The notes beneath the pieces were generated by a model. That model worked only from the letters and a program-made list of their open reading frames with translations. It was not told the DNA's origin and made no database searches. The position numbers and the translations under genes are program-made. A stretch of DNA of 64,000 nucleotides. Origin: Nectonema munidae (Eukaryota > Nematomorpha > Nectonematoida > Nectonematidae). The DNA lies in assembly GCA_030549495.1 (NCBI GenBank), contig JAUIRK010000916.1:37501-101500 (forward strand), given 5' to 3'. Below, piece by piece: positions 48,474-60,639 of this stretch (positions are counted from its first letter, which is position 1; every line of letters begins with the position of its first letter).

Positions 48474-49970
48474 CAGGGGCGCACATCCTCAAAATTATTG
48501 GGGGGGGGGCGAAATTTTTTTGTTGCAATTTTCAAAATTAGTCGTCTGGAAATACCACGGGAGACCAAATATTCAAGCAATCCTTTAAAAGGTCCTCAGA
48601 CATTTCGCTCCATTCTTTTTATAAGACAATTCGCCCCATTATTTTCATAAGACAGTTCGTCCCATGGACAATTCGCCCCATTATTTTCATAGGACAATTC
48701 GCCCCATTATTTTCATAAGACATTTTGTCTCATGGACAATTCGCCCCATTATTTTTATAAGACATTTTGTCTCATGGACAATTCGCCTAACTATTTTCAT
48801 AAAACAATTTGCCCCATTATTTTCATAAAATAATTCGCCTCATAATTTTCATAAGACGATTTGCCTCATGCTCAATTTGCCCCATTAATTTTATAAGAGA
48901 ATGCACTCTATTATTTTTATAAAACTTCCAGTCCTATTTTTATAAGACAATTCTTTCCATTAAAAATTTGCTCTATTTTTATAATACAATTCTTGCCATA
49001 GACAATTTACTCTATTTATGCAGATCAATTAGCACTATTGTTTTATAAAACCGTTTTTTCAATTTTTTTAGACTCTTTTACACTTTTTTCATAAGACTAT
49101 TTTTCATAAAACGGTTTGGCATATAAACGTTTTGCCTAATATCACAACTCATCTCAATAAAAATAGCTAGATTTTAATTTTATTTAGTTTTTTTAAAGGC
49201 AGTTATTTTATAAATGAAACAAATATTTAAAATTTTTAAACAAAATAAAAATTAATATCTTGTAATTGTAATATTGTAATTATCTTTTTCTTCAATTTCA
49301 TCATCAATAATTTAAAATTATTTAAAAGTGATAAAAAAATTAACAGATAAAATAATTAATTTGAAATAATTTAATAGGGATAATAAACAAGAATATAAAA
49401 ATTTTTAATAATTTTACACATATAATAAACAAAGATAGATGAAACAAATAGCCTATGAGACAATTTGTCCATGGGGCGAATTGTCTATGGGGCGATTTCA
49501 AGGGGGGGGGGGGGGGGCGATGACCTTCGCCCCCCAATAATTTTCTATAAGTAAGAGTTGCTGCTTGTTTATAAAACATGTATGATGATCATGATATCTA
49601 TGTATGAAGAATGGAGACTTTCGAATCAATCAAACATCACATGCCAAGCTGCTCTGAAGTTCCTATCGAACATATTTTACAGACGATGCTTGAGAGCTAT
49701 ATAATAATAATCCATTGCTTCAATATGCACACAATAAGTAAGCAATGTTTATCACAGTGTCTCCTCTTTATAGTATTTTTGGGCAAACACATGTTGATGA
49801 TCCACTAGATTTTCTCATCTTCTGTCACAGTGATTCTATTTCTCTTTTTGTCTCCTCTGTTTTTCTCTTCCGCTTTCTCTGCTAAAACTCAATCATTCAC
49901 TCAAGCTCTCTTCTTTCATTCAAGCCCTCTTCTCTTGTTGCCTTCCTATCTCATTCAGTTCTCTTCTCTC

Positions 49971-50173
49971 CAGTGACGTAGCTAGGCTGGGCATGAGCGG
50001 CCGTGCCCACACTCCTATGTACCGCATGGTGCCCCATGCAACTTATGCGATATCAGTTTTTGAAAATTTCTCCAATGAAAGGATCAAGAAAGTATACAAA
50101 ATGTTGCTCATGTTTTTTGTTTTTAAATTGTGCCCCCCCCTCCCCCCATTAACTTTTTCTGATTACACCACTG
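49971..50173 (+). mobile_element. Nested hAT MITE, family B (in A7)
   Basis: CAGTGACGTAGCTAGG to gattacaccactg, flanked by cttctctc and cttctatc, at the same family A position as the copies in A1 and A5. Confidence 0.8.
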
Positions 50174-50661
50174 CTTCTATCTAATTTGCATTTAGAGTTA
50201 AATTAAAATAGTTTCCAATTGTTACCATTTTATATCAATGAATATTGTTAGACTCGCGCTAAAAATTTTTTTCAACAAACGTCATTTAATCTTTATCACT
50301 ACGTTTGTTACATTTGAAAACTTTTATTTTTTCGAGTCAAGAAATTTTTTTAATAGCTATTTGGGAATGAATATTTTGACTAGCTATTCGGGTTAAAAGC
50401 AAGAATACTCTATTTTCTTAATATTTGAGCAGAGATATCTTTTATAATGTTCGATTGTTAAATTTTATAAGTAACACTGTACATAATCAAATACCTTTTT
50501 TAAAGAAAATTTGTTAATTATTATAGTAAAAATATAATATCGAAACAAAACGTTTCAGTTGTTAGAAATGTACTTGATCTATTATTTATGACATTTGTAG
50601 ACAAATATTCAAAAAAACGCAATGGTTTTCTTTTCTCGTATACTTTGATTTATGTTAGTTT

Positions 50662-51017
50662 GGTCCTCGGACATTTCGCCCCATTATTTTCATAAGACAG
50701 TTCGTCCCATGGACAATTCGCTCCATTATTTTCATAAGACAGTTCGTCCCATGGACAATTCGCCCCATTATTTTCATAAGACATTTTGTTTCATGGACAA
50801 TTCGCCCCGTTATTTTCATAAGATATTTTGTCTCATGGACAATTTTAAAAAATTAAGAGATAAAATGGTTAATTTGAAATAATTTAATAGAGATAAAATA
50901 AACAAGAATATAACATTTTTAATAATTTTACACATAAACAAAGATGGATGAAACAAATAGCCTATGAGACAATTTGTCCAGGGGGAAATTGTTTTTGGGG
51001 CGAAATGTCTATCGACC
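50662..51017. mobile_element. Element C, copy in A7, clear 8-bp flanks
   Basis: GGTCCTCGGACATTTCGCCC at the left and its near-inverse at the right (ggggcgaaatgtctatcgacc), flanked by gttagttt (50654-50661) and gttagatt (51018-51025). It is longer than the A1 copy by extra ~35-bp repeat units. Confidence 0.8.
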
Positions 51018-51615
51018 GTTAGATTAAATAATTTTTTTAATTAAAAGGGCTAGCTACTTAAATGTTGGCTTTTGCTGTTTATAAAAATTTGAAAATATCA
51101 AATAAACTCTAAATCTTTATGCCTCCTATTATTTTGAAATTATTCTGAGAATTCAATAATAAGTAATACCATATCATATAGGATGTTGATAAGATAAATA
51201 TGAAGTAAAAATAATAGTAAATACAGATAGTATGCAGCGCATGATTAGAATGAGTGGCTGTTAATACATTGGTAAATAACTATTGGTGGTTGTTACACAC
51301 AAAGCAATTAATAGAATGACAAGTTGAACTATATTTATCCAAGAGAAGTTTTTTTATTATATTTTTTTAAAAAAAATACATTGAGAGTTAAACACGAAAA
51401 AGTTAAAGTTGTGACAGATTTTATATTATATAGATTTCTTAGATAATTTTTTACAATAAGATGGAAGTGATAATTGGGTTTATTTTGTAGATTATACTCA
51501 TGCTTCATTTAGTTAAATACAATAAACTCATTAAATATGTTAGGTAGAAATCCAATTAAAAGTTTATAGAACACCATCGACAGATTATACACATGCAGCC
51601 TTTAGTAAGTTCTCT

Positions 51616-52690
51616 CTAAAAAATAAAGGGGTAGTATGAGATAAGTAATGACTTCCAGGTATATAGCGTATAATTCGTTTTTATCAATAGCTTAAGGTTT
51701 TGATGACCCCATAGAACTATGCAGTAATTAAGATAAGGGAGAAAAAAGGAGTTGTACAATAATAATTTGATTTTGGTCGGGAACAAAAACTCATTGTGTT
51801 TTAGAATGCCTAAATTACTACACAGAATAGAATTGGCATAAGAGATATGTTGTTTCCACTTCAATTTGCAGTCGATGATGACACCAAGTAATTTATAATA
51901 TTCAACAACTTCGAACTTGAAATTCTCAGTAGGAATTTTTCTATTCATACTTCCAAAGAGCATAGCTTTAGACTTAGACACATTTATATGCATGCAATTT
52001 TGAGTACACCATTCAAAGAATGGCCCAAGATAATCGTTGAAAAAGTCCATACTTTTGGGTGGATTTGCCATAGAAAACGGGATGTTTATTGTCACATCAT
52101 CAGCAAACCGATAAAACTTCAGAGAGCAATTAGGTACATGTATATCTTTTATAAAAATTAGGAATAATTGAGGGCCCAGGATAGAACCCTGAGGAGCTCC
52201 ATTTAATGGTTGAAACGCCAAACTTGAATTTATTCAAAGTTACATACTGCTGACGATTGAGCAAATAAGATTTGATTAGAAGCAAAGAATTTCTTTGCAC
52301 ATAGTGGGACAGTTTATCAAATAAAATTTGGTGTGAAAGATTATCAAAAGCTTTACTAATCTAAGAACAGTGAAAGCATTCCTTCATTGGACTCAAGAGT
52401 ATTCAAAATGTTATCTATACAATGTGTAAGTAGTGACTGGGTGTTGTAACTCTTTCGAAAACCGAACTGAAGAGGATAAAATAGATTATTAGAATTAAAG
52501 TATGATTGCAATTGAATATTAAGTAGCTTTTCAAAAATTTTAGACAGAACCGGAATAATTGATATCGGGCGATCGTTATTAATGTCTTCTCTAGCGCCTT
52601 TTTTAAAAACAGGATGTACTGCACTGAGTTTGAAATCGACCGAAAAAACACAATACTGGTTAAACAAATATTATATCCCAATCTTAAAAA
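51616..52690 (-). pseudogene. LINE reverse transcriptase domain, broken
   Basis: Reading the minus strand, the palm and fingers motifs appear in order: RPISIIPVLSKIFEK and LQFGFRKSYN (52356-52667), then SKAFDNLSHQILFDKL (motif A, in another frame near 52300-52370), then GAPQGSILGPQLFLIFIKDI and RFADDVTI (motifs B and C, 51616-52221), then LLGVIIDCKLKWKQHI, the usual segment after the catalytic YxDD. FADD replaces the common YADD, a frequent variant in LINEs. At least two frame changes separate these blocks. Confidence 0.88.
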
Positions 52691-53099
52691 TGGATAAATA
52701 ACATTAAGTATAGGCCTGATGTGGGAAATAGAAAGCCCATAAGCATCATAACTTTTACTTTTACCACATCCCTTGACAGCTAGAACAATATCACTATAGG
52801 AACATTTTTTAAATTCAAATTATTGTGAACTTGTGGGTGTATTTGATAGAGTTTTTTTCGGTTTAGAAAAGGGTAACTTCATACTAAACTTAAAATTGAA
52901 CAACGAGTTTGTTCATCTTCAATTAACTCCCCACCAAAATTCAGATTTATGTTTGTTGATTTATTAATATTTAATCTATTTTTTTACTTCTCGCCAAATA
53001 TCTTTTGTGTTCGTTTGATTCATTAATAAATTATGTACAACTTTATTTTTGTGTGTTCTACATTTATACTTTATACTATTCCTAAGGAAATTATATTTC

Positions 53100-53980
53100 A
53101 ATTTTAGCTCATCAGAATAGGAGTTCTTTATCCTCCTCTACACATGATTTCTTTAATTAAATCCAAAATTTTCTTTTTCAACCATGTTTAATTGGGTTAT
53201 TATAATAAAAGTTAGAATTTCTTTTAAACTTAATATAACATATGTAATGTTGATAAAGTAAACAAGCTTAGAGTTTCGTTTATGGAAGTAAAGATTTGGG
53301 AAATCAATGTAATTGTCGAGTAAATTGTGCCAATTAAATGAATTAACATCCCTAACATATGATGCAGCATTAAACTTTGATTTGAAAAAAAACTTTTTCC
53401 ATCTAAGGTTACTAAAATTGGGATATAATCCGAAATATCATATAACAAGTTGAAAGCTTTTTTTCTTGTTAAGCAATCAGAAAAAAAGATATTATCTATA
53501 AGCGAGATACTAGTAGGTCGAGTTATTTTCAAAATTAAAGCTAATAAGGCATTTAATGCAAAAATTTTGAGGAAGGTTTTGACATTTTTGCATTCATCAT
53601 GTTTAAAAAGATCAAAATTAAAATCTCCTAAAAAAAATTGCAGTTTTGCTACAAGGTTTATAATCAGATAAAAAAATTTTCAAGCTCAGACAGTTTAGAT
53701 TTATATAAAGTAAGGGAAATTGTAAATATCTCAAAAGAGTTACTCGGGTAGTTTGAAGTACAAATTTTATAAGTGATTGACTTGTCAACATAAAAAGCAA
53801 GGCCAGCACGTGAGCTAATCCTAGGAGCACAAAAATGAAGCCATAACCTGCTATTTCAAAGGAACTCGAAAATGCATCATTTAGCCACGTTTCTTGGAGA
53901 CAAACTACATGTAGAGGGGAGGATTAAGAGAGTTGAATTGAAAAAAGAATGACTCTAAAATTTCAAACTTAGCTCTGAGG
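53100..53980 (-). pseudogene. LINE endonuclease domain, broken
   Basis: Fragments include LNIQTLRAKFEIL (start of an APE-type domain), an LQETWL-like segment followed by the GYGF...SRAGLAFYVDKS pattern (around 53760-53900), and DNIFFSDCLTRK with ISDYIPILVTL (53230-53532), the 'SDH' type end in altered form. These belong to the apurinic-like endonuclease that nicks the target for LINE insertion. Stops and frame changes interrupt it. Confidence 0.7.
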
Positions 53981-54179
53981 GTTTGAATGTTAAGACTAAA
54001 ATTTTTAAATTGTAGAGGCTCAAAGATCGAGAAAGATCACATGTAGGAAGAGGAAGATGGATTATGGAAGTTTTCGTGGAAAAAATGGAGCTGAAAATAT
54101 CTTTCGAAAAAGAATCATTATATGATTGAGGAGTAGATTTATGAGTGTTTAACATACTGATTGAATCACTGTCAGAAAA

Positions 54180-54900
54180 ATTCATGGATAGACAGTTAAA
54201 TTTTTAACAAATTCCAGTTGTTTTATGTAACCGGGGCATTGATAGCAACCAGCAATATGGTCCTGATTGGTTCATTTTACAATTGAAACAAATATGTACG
54301 TTGGGGAGGTTCATAACAGCACACTCATTTAAATCTTGTTTTTCAGCACAAAACTTACATAATACACATTTTTACATAACATTTTAGTGTGTCCGTAGAT
54401 ACAGCATTTAGTACAAAACTTGACAGAAATATACGTGTAACATTTCACTCTACTATACTCAAAAATATAAAAATCATTACTCTTGATGTAATCGTCGTAA
54501 ATTTCTGTTGATAATTTGAAGGTAACCAACTTTTTTCCATCAAATTTCGAATTTTTAATAAACAAAATACTAAAAACTTTGCAATCATCCACTAGCTTTT
54601 TATGTATGGTTTACTGGTTAGAATTTCATTAATGATGTCATCTTTAGAAACATTTTCATTAAAATGTTAAACAGTTATGTAATTTAAACAATAACTGTGG
54701 TTTTGAGGAATTTAAAAACTTTGAAAATACACAATATAAGTTTTGGTTTTCTTAATTTAATTGGGACTAATTATAATTTTATTTTAAAACTTCGATATTC
54801 AGAACATTTAGTTTTCAATCTGCTATGTCTGATCATTTTCCCATCATTATTTCGGTTAACTTTACTGAGAAGTCTGAGTAATGTATTTTCTTTTCCTTAA
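54180..54900 (-). pseudogene. LINE ORF1-like zinc-knuckle protein, broken
   Basis: Minus-strand frames give VKFCTKCCIYGHTKMLC (C-x2-C-x4-H-x4-C), then CKFCAEKQDLNECA, then CFNCKMNQ and GCYQCPGY in a neighbouring frame. Serial Cys/His knuckles are typical of ORF1 proteins of Jockey- and CR1-group LINEs, which bind the element RNA. An N-terminal region rich in Lys and hydrophobic residues extends to about 54900. Confidence 0.7.
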
Positions 54901-55679
54901 AGACATGATCAATAAACATAAGGTTAAAAGAAAGGTTTCATTTTTTGACTGCAACACTTTATGGATTAAGAATCTCTTAAAGTTAGCTTGTTGAGTCTGT
55001 TGTGAATTTTCTAGATAAAAAGAATCTAAATGATTAACTAATCAAGTTATAATCACTTAACTATCCTACTTTAGGGGTTCGTAACACAATTAAACAACCT
55101 CCTGCTACCAATCGGGTTAGGTAATATAGGTATCCAGTTACAACTCAGAGAAGAACTTCCCAAATTAACGGCAAATTCTTGTCTACGCGTGATTCCATTA
55201 GTTTCTTTCCGTGCTCTCTAAATTGTATGTTTTTTGCCCATGCTCCAGTTGATTTAAATTGTAATGCGTACTTATTAGCATATATTTGGGTTAATTATGT
55301 TATAGGCAATACTTTTAGATATAACATTTGTTAAGTTAAGTTTGCACGCAACTGAAAAATTTAGAATTCAATAAAAATTTATTAACGGATTAAACAGAAA
55401 AATAATGTATCGATAAATTCATGTAGATCATCCATATCTAGAACCTCCTATAAATCTTGAATTAACGATTCGTATTCTGCGAGTATTTTCTTAAATTTCA
55501 AAACGATTAAATTCATTTTGGTAAAGTAAATTAGTCAAAAATTACGTGCTCTTTCATTATTGCTAGCGTTTGAACCACCAACTATAAAAGTTTAATATAA
55601 GAAGAAATAGTTAGGAAAATATATATTTTACTTAAAAATTGTATGAACAACCCCAATTTAAAATGTTCACCCTTTGAGG
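54901..55679. other. AT-rich stretch, no gene seen
   Basis: No recognisable coding, RNA gene or terminal repeats between the LINE and the small piggyBac-type MITE. Confidence 0.45.
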
Positions 55680-55797
55680 ACCAGCGTCACACGCGAGCAC
55701 CAAAAATGAAAATCGCCTGCTTTAAGGATATAAAATTCCATTGAAAAAAGCGGACGATTATTCGTAAAAATTGTGGTCCTCAAAGGGTTAAATCCTG
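55680..55797. mobile_element. Small piggyBac-type MITE
   Basis: The ends are CCCTTTGAGGACCA and its exact inverse (14 bp). TTAA follows on the right (55798-55801); on the left the target reads TTCA, one change from TTAA. It is 118 bp and non-coding. It differs from the ends of F and P beyond the first CCCT. Confidence 0.8.
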
Positions 55798-55801
55798 TAA
55801 A

Positions 55802-57589
55802 TGAGGAAAGTATGATTCAATTTTTAACGAAACTGCTAGCAACTTACCCTGTCCCAAAATGCAAAAAATGGAAGCAAAAATGAGAAAATAGGAAAGAAGT
55901 AATCGCAGAAAATGCATATTGAAATAATGAAATGAAATCTTAAGTATAAGTTGCGGATATTTATACTTTGAAATTGATGCTAAGGTGAAGAATTGGTCAT
56001 GATAAAAAATTTTGCACGCACCATCGAAATGGATTGGTGAAAACTATAATACAGATATAGTCACAACGTCATTAGCTTGATCTTTCCAATGTGACGTATT
56101 CCTCATCCAATAGATGTCAGTAAATAGGAACACCTTATTTTAAGTCTGTCTTCAGTTTTATTATGTACTGAGAGTTGAAATTTAAATGTCACATTCCTAC
56201 TATTTGCTGGAATGGAGACAGAGTACATTTTTCAATGTCAATAAGATTTGGCAAAAGTGGTGATTTATTCACGGTGGTATTTTCGTTCCATCATTTAACA
56301 TTTAGGGACGTGTGTGAATTTCGCTTCCAATGCTCCCAAACAATCACCCTTTGTGAAAAGATCATGCTAGCGGTTATTATTTGGAAGGGGCTTGAAATTT
56401 TACGTTACCCCATTTCTAGGAATAAAAAGGCAACTGGAAAAAGTAGTCACTACTGCATCATACGCCCTTGATTTTTTGCTGCAATGTGGTCTTAATTTTT
56501 TGTTTAAATATACGTACAAATACACAGATTCTATTTTCACATAGTTTTCACTTCTTCTAAAATCTAAAGCGACCATTCCTCTATCCAGTTTTAAGAATAC
56601 TCTGTCTGTTCTCAAGCCTCATATTAATAAGTCCATGATAATGTTTGCCTATAATGAAGGCTTTTTTCACAATTGGTTTTACTAATGTTACTCAAAATTC
56701 ATTACTCAAACCACGCAGTATTATATATGGGAAGGTCTTAAGTCATAAAAATATAAAGCCAAGTAAACTTAAAATTCGTTTTAAGACATTTCACAGAGAA
56801 ATAAAAGACCAAGCTTCGAGTATTTCAGAGGAAAAAATCTTCTATAAAAGCTAATAGTTTGAACTCTGCTAATCACTTCTTTAGTCAAAATAAAGCAAGG
56901 TCTCATACAATGGGAAAAATAGTATAAACTAAAAATCCTCATAGCATAGATGAATTAAACCTTGTATTTTGGAAGCAATACATATAATTCTGGGAGAAAA
57001 AAATTCAAATCAACTGAAACGAATTCTACTATCAAATGAAAAGAGTCGAAAGATTTATGTTCCAACTTATTCTTTATTTTCGAAATGTTGATGAAAATTT
57101 ATTGAAAGAAGAAAAATCATTTTCTGAAGGCAATCTCATAACAACTCGCTGCGGGAGATGTCTTTGAAACTTTACAGAATTTTACTTTCAAACATAGATT
57201 AACTTATGAAAATTTAGTAAAACATGTATGGATTGAGCTCCTTCTATTATTGGCTAAAAATCTTGTTTTAAAGCTTTTGTAAATAAAATTGCTACATATG
57301 TTAAATTTAACTTTTCCCTGATTCGTCGTTTCGCCTTAGCCATGAAAAGTCTCCCCTTGGTCTACAAGAAGTCTCCTACTTCTTGCCATTAAACTCGTAA
57401 ATTATATTTGAAAAAGCGCAATAAATTTAAGAATTTCTAGAATTATTTTTTCTCCATGAAAAATGCTTGATAATTTATTTGTGGAAACGGGTGCATATGT
57501 AGAAGGTTACTTTTCTCACGTTAAATTATAAGAATTATCAATTCAAGCTTTCTCGAATGTTGCATAAATTCCATTTTGATATTTTCTGT
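55802..57589. other. Mostly featureless; one unexplained 98-codon frame
   Basis: A plus-strand frame at 56175-56471 (starts MKFKCHIPTICWNGDR) lies in slightly less AT-rich sequence. It matches no family I know and has no obvious domain, signal peptide or splice context. I would not call it a gene on this evidence. The rest shows no gene or terminal repeat. Confidence 0.3.
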
Positions 57590-58799
57590 AGTTAACCTTA
57601 TAGCTTAGTGTCTATATTAGATACTCCCTGTAAGGTTTGTTTCATTTCTGAACTTTGTTTTCCGATTTAGGATTTGAAAATATCTAAAAGTGACAATCAA
57701 ATTTGTGCTTATAGAAGGTGTTGCAGATCAAAAGGCTATTAATATAGAAATAGTGATTGTTGAAGGTTTAGTCTTTAGAAAAGATTAGACAAAAGATAAA
57801 TATCAGTGATTTTATTATGAAACCATTTTTGACTAAGTTACCATTTAGTAGTTAAAGTTTACAAAAAATTTAAATGTCAAAAAGAATTTTGACCAATATA
57901 AAATAATATTTACACCATTTTTTCAATAAATACAATTCATTTTTTTGTTAAATTTAAATCCTTTAAATTTTTAGAAAATTTTCGCACATTCCAAAGTACA
58001 TATATTGCGTAACAAGCGTTGGGCAATTATTTCGCAAAACTCCAGTCTTCTTCAAAGAAGTTGTTATTCAATACCTTTATTAGTTGTTCTTTTAAATACC
58101 ACTAAGTCTGTGTTTCTGATGGATTTAGCGACGGCACATGTATTTAGTCCAAAGCTTTTTTGTTTAAGTTATAATGGGAATAATATAAGTACACTTCTAT
58201 ACCTCAACAGACATCACTTTTCTGGCAGCGTCAAAAAATAAGTACTCATATACGTCATCGCATTTTTATGTGGCAAAATATAAGTACACTCATATACGTG
58301 ATCACTTTGCACGTATTCTGTATTTATGACGCTGTATTAGTAGTAATAAATATGCTTGATGATATTCAAAAAACTTTTATCCAATAAAACAGATTAAAGC
58401 AAATGAGTGACACTTGCAAAGGGTTTATGTACTAAATACGCCACGTCCTGGAGTTACGTCATTGTAATTGTACTCAATGAAAAAAGTTGTAAAATTATCC
58501 CGCCGATATACAAATTGTTTACCTAAGCAAAATCAAATAGACAAATGAGTGATATTTGTTTGGAATTCATTTTATTTTTCACAACATAAACGCTAGAATA
58601 TCTTTGGCAAACATAAATATACTTTTTCTAAATATAAAATTTGCTCTTTCTAAACAGCAGTATAATTGAAAATTGCGCAGACAAGATGAATTTATGCCTG
58701 TATAAAATCCTTGCCTAACCATTAGTGCTTGGCAAAATTTGTCCGCTCAAGTGCTGGGGCGTAAGTGCCCCCCCCCCTATTTTTCTCAAATATTAATAA

Positions 58800-59530
58800 G
58801 TTTTTATAAATATTTTTAATGTTACATATATATTTCAACTATGCTGAATTCAGTGGTGATGTCTATTTTTTATCAAAATTAATCAAACATGTCAAAAAAT
58901 TGATTTATATTTGACAGCTCATCTCAAAAAGGAACTTTTTATTTAAATAATTAAATAAAGTTTTTTACACACGTATACCCATTTTCAAATATACTCAATT
59001 CAGTGGTGATATTCATTTTTTATGAAAATCAATCAAACTGTCAAAAAATTGATCTAAATGTGACAGCTCATCTCAAAAAAAAGCTTTTTATCTAAATAAT
59101 TATATAATGTTTTTTACACATATATACCCATTTTCAAGCATGCTGAATTCAGTGGTGATATTCATTTTTTATGAAAATCATTCAAACCTGTCAAAAAAGT
59201 GATTTACATATGACAGCTCATCTCAAAAAAGAAACTTTTTATCCAAATAATTATATAATGTTATTTACACATATACACCCATTTTCAAGCATGCTGAATT
59301 CAGCGGTGATATTCATTTTTTTTATAAAAAGCAATTAAAGTTATCAAAGCATTGATTTATATATGACAGCTCATCTTAAAAAGAAACTTTTTATCTAAGT
59401 AATAATATAAATTTTTTACACATATATACCCATTTAAGCATGTGTAATTCAGTGGTGATATTTATTTTTATGAAAATCAATCAAAACTGTTAAAAAATTG
59501 ATTTATCCCAAAAAGAATGATCAGGCACGG
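58800..59530. repeat. Tandem array, ~150-bp units, ~4.8 copies
   Basis: The phrase ctgaattcagtggtgat recurs at 58844, 58994, 59143, 59294 and 59443 (spacing 149-151). The units also share gtcaaaaaattgattta, tgacagctcatctcaaaaa and acacatatatacccatttt. They are less diverged than the array at 60640-62130 and of different sequence. Confidence 0.92.
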
Positions 59531-60639
59531 TTTTTTGAATTAGAGAATTACATTTAATAGAAAGTATAGGGAGATGATGAAGTTTACCGTGTATGGCATT
59601 TTCAAGTAGCTGTGTATAAAAAAAACTTCTACTTGCAGTATTTCTTTAGTAATTATTTTCTTAATTTAATTAATAAACCAACTTTAGGTGTTTAATTCAC
59701 TCAAAATATTTCATTCTACAGTAACTTATGTAACTCGATAGGACCTCCATCTTTTTGGCTACAAATTCGTTATCGGCTTGTAATCTCCACGTCATATTAT
59801 AATTTACAGTATGTAATTTATTTCTTTGTGGCTCTTTTTTCATTAGAAATTTATATTCTTCAATGTGTGTTCGAAAATTTTTTTATAATGATAAAATTTC
59901 TTTTTTCCTCTCTCAAAGCATTTTGATTAAAGAATCTTCTGGATGATCTTAGACTTTTTTATCAGTATCGTGTATTTTATTATTAGGCCTGAATATTTGT
60001 CAACCAATCTCATTTCAAAGGTTTTTTTCTGATGAATCATTCGTGATGTTCATTATTCAATTACAAAAAGTTGTCCACGTTCTTCATCTAAAAAATTATT
60101 TCTTTGACGCTAAAGGAAAAAGATTGATAAATTCAATTTAAATTAAAAATATCTTGATAGTGACTCAATTCTCACATATTGGCATCTGTACCATTTTTGA
60201 TAAATCTGACATATTCTAAATTTTTAGATTTCCTACCCATATTAGCTAAATGTTAATTGTAATCCTAGATGATAAGCTATAGATTTAAATATTTTTCATT
60301 TGTAAAGTAGGAACTTCTTTTTCACAGTCAAAATCTTTTTTGAAGCATCTAATATTATATAATTAAACCACTTCCTAGTTCATTAGAACATGGTAGATCT
60401 TCCATTTAGTCAAGATACATATTTTTTTTATTATTTGTTTTGATCACATGTTCTCTTTTCAATTAGTTTTCAACTTGGTTCTTTCTTTCATACAAATTTT
60501 CAAAAGATTTTATAATACGTTTTGTTTTTTTTAATAAATATTTCATACTCAAGATGATTGTAGAAAGTATTATAAGCCAAAATATACAAAAAAAAAGTAT
60601 ATTTTTACTATATATCTAATATGCAGCCGTTTTTTGAAA

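Larger units (their letters stand above)
48474..51150. mobile_element. Fused family A pieces A6/A7 with nested C and B
   Basis: 48474-48590 is the family A right terminus in inverse orientation (starts CAGGGGCGCACATCCTC). At 48591 a long family C element begins (GGTCCTCAGACATTTCGC) and runs to about 49497, with many ~35-bp 'ccattattttcataagaca' repeats. From about 49498 the family A left end resumes in plus orientation (gcgatgaccttcgcccccc) and continues with B (49971-50173) and a second C (50662-51017). The body stops abruptly near 51150 where LINE sequence begins. It lacks a right terminus. Confidence 0.75.
51150..54900 (-). mobile_element. Non-LTR LINE (Jockey/CR1-like), decayed
   Basis: Minus-strand coding fragments lie in the order expected for a two-ORF LINE: an ORF1 with zinc knuckles (about 54240-54900), an endonuclease domain (about 53100-53980) and a reverse transcriptase (51616-52690). 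The start is unclear. The 3' end probably lies near 51150, where family A sequence is cut and an aataataagtaat stretch may be the inverted tail. Frames are repeatedly interrupted, so it is dead and old. The Jockey/CR1 assignment rests on the ORF1 knuckles and the RT motifs and is tentative. Confidence 0.85.

Noticed and set aside
50652-50882. Repeat-protein-like frame with HYFHKTVRPMDNS repeats
   Set aside because: It is the translation of the ~35-bp repeats of element C, which is non-coding.
54697-54900. 67-codon plus-strand frame
   Set aside because: It is antisense to the LINE ORF1 region.
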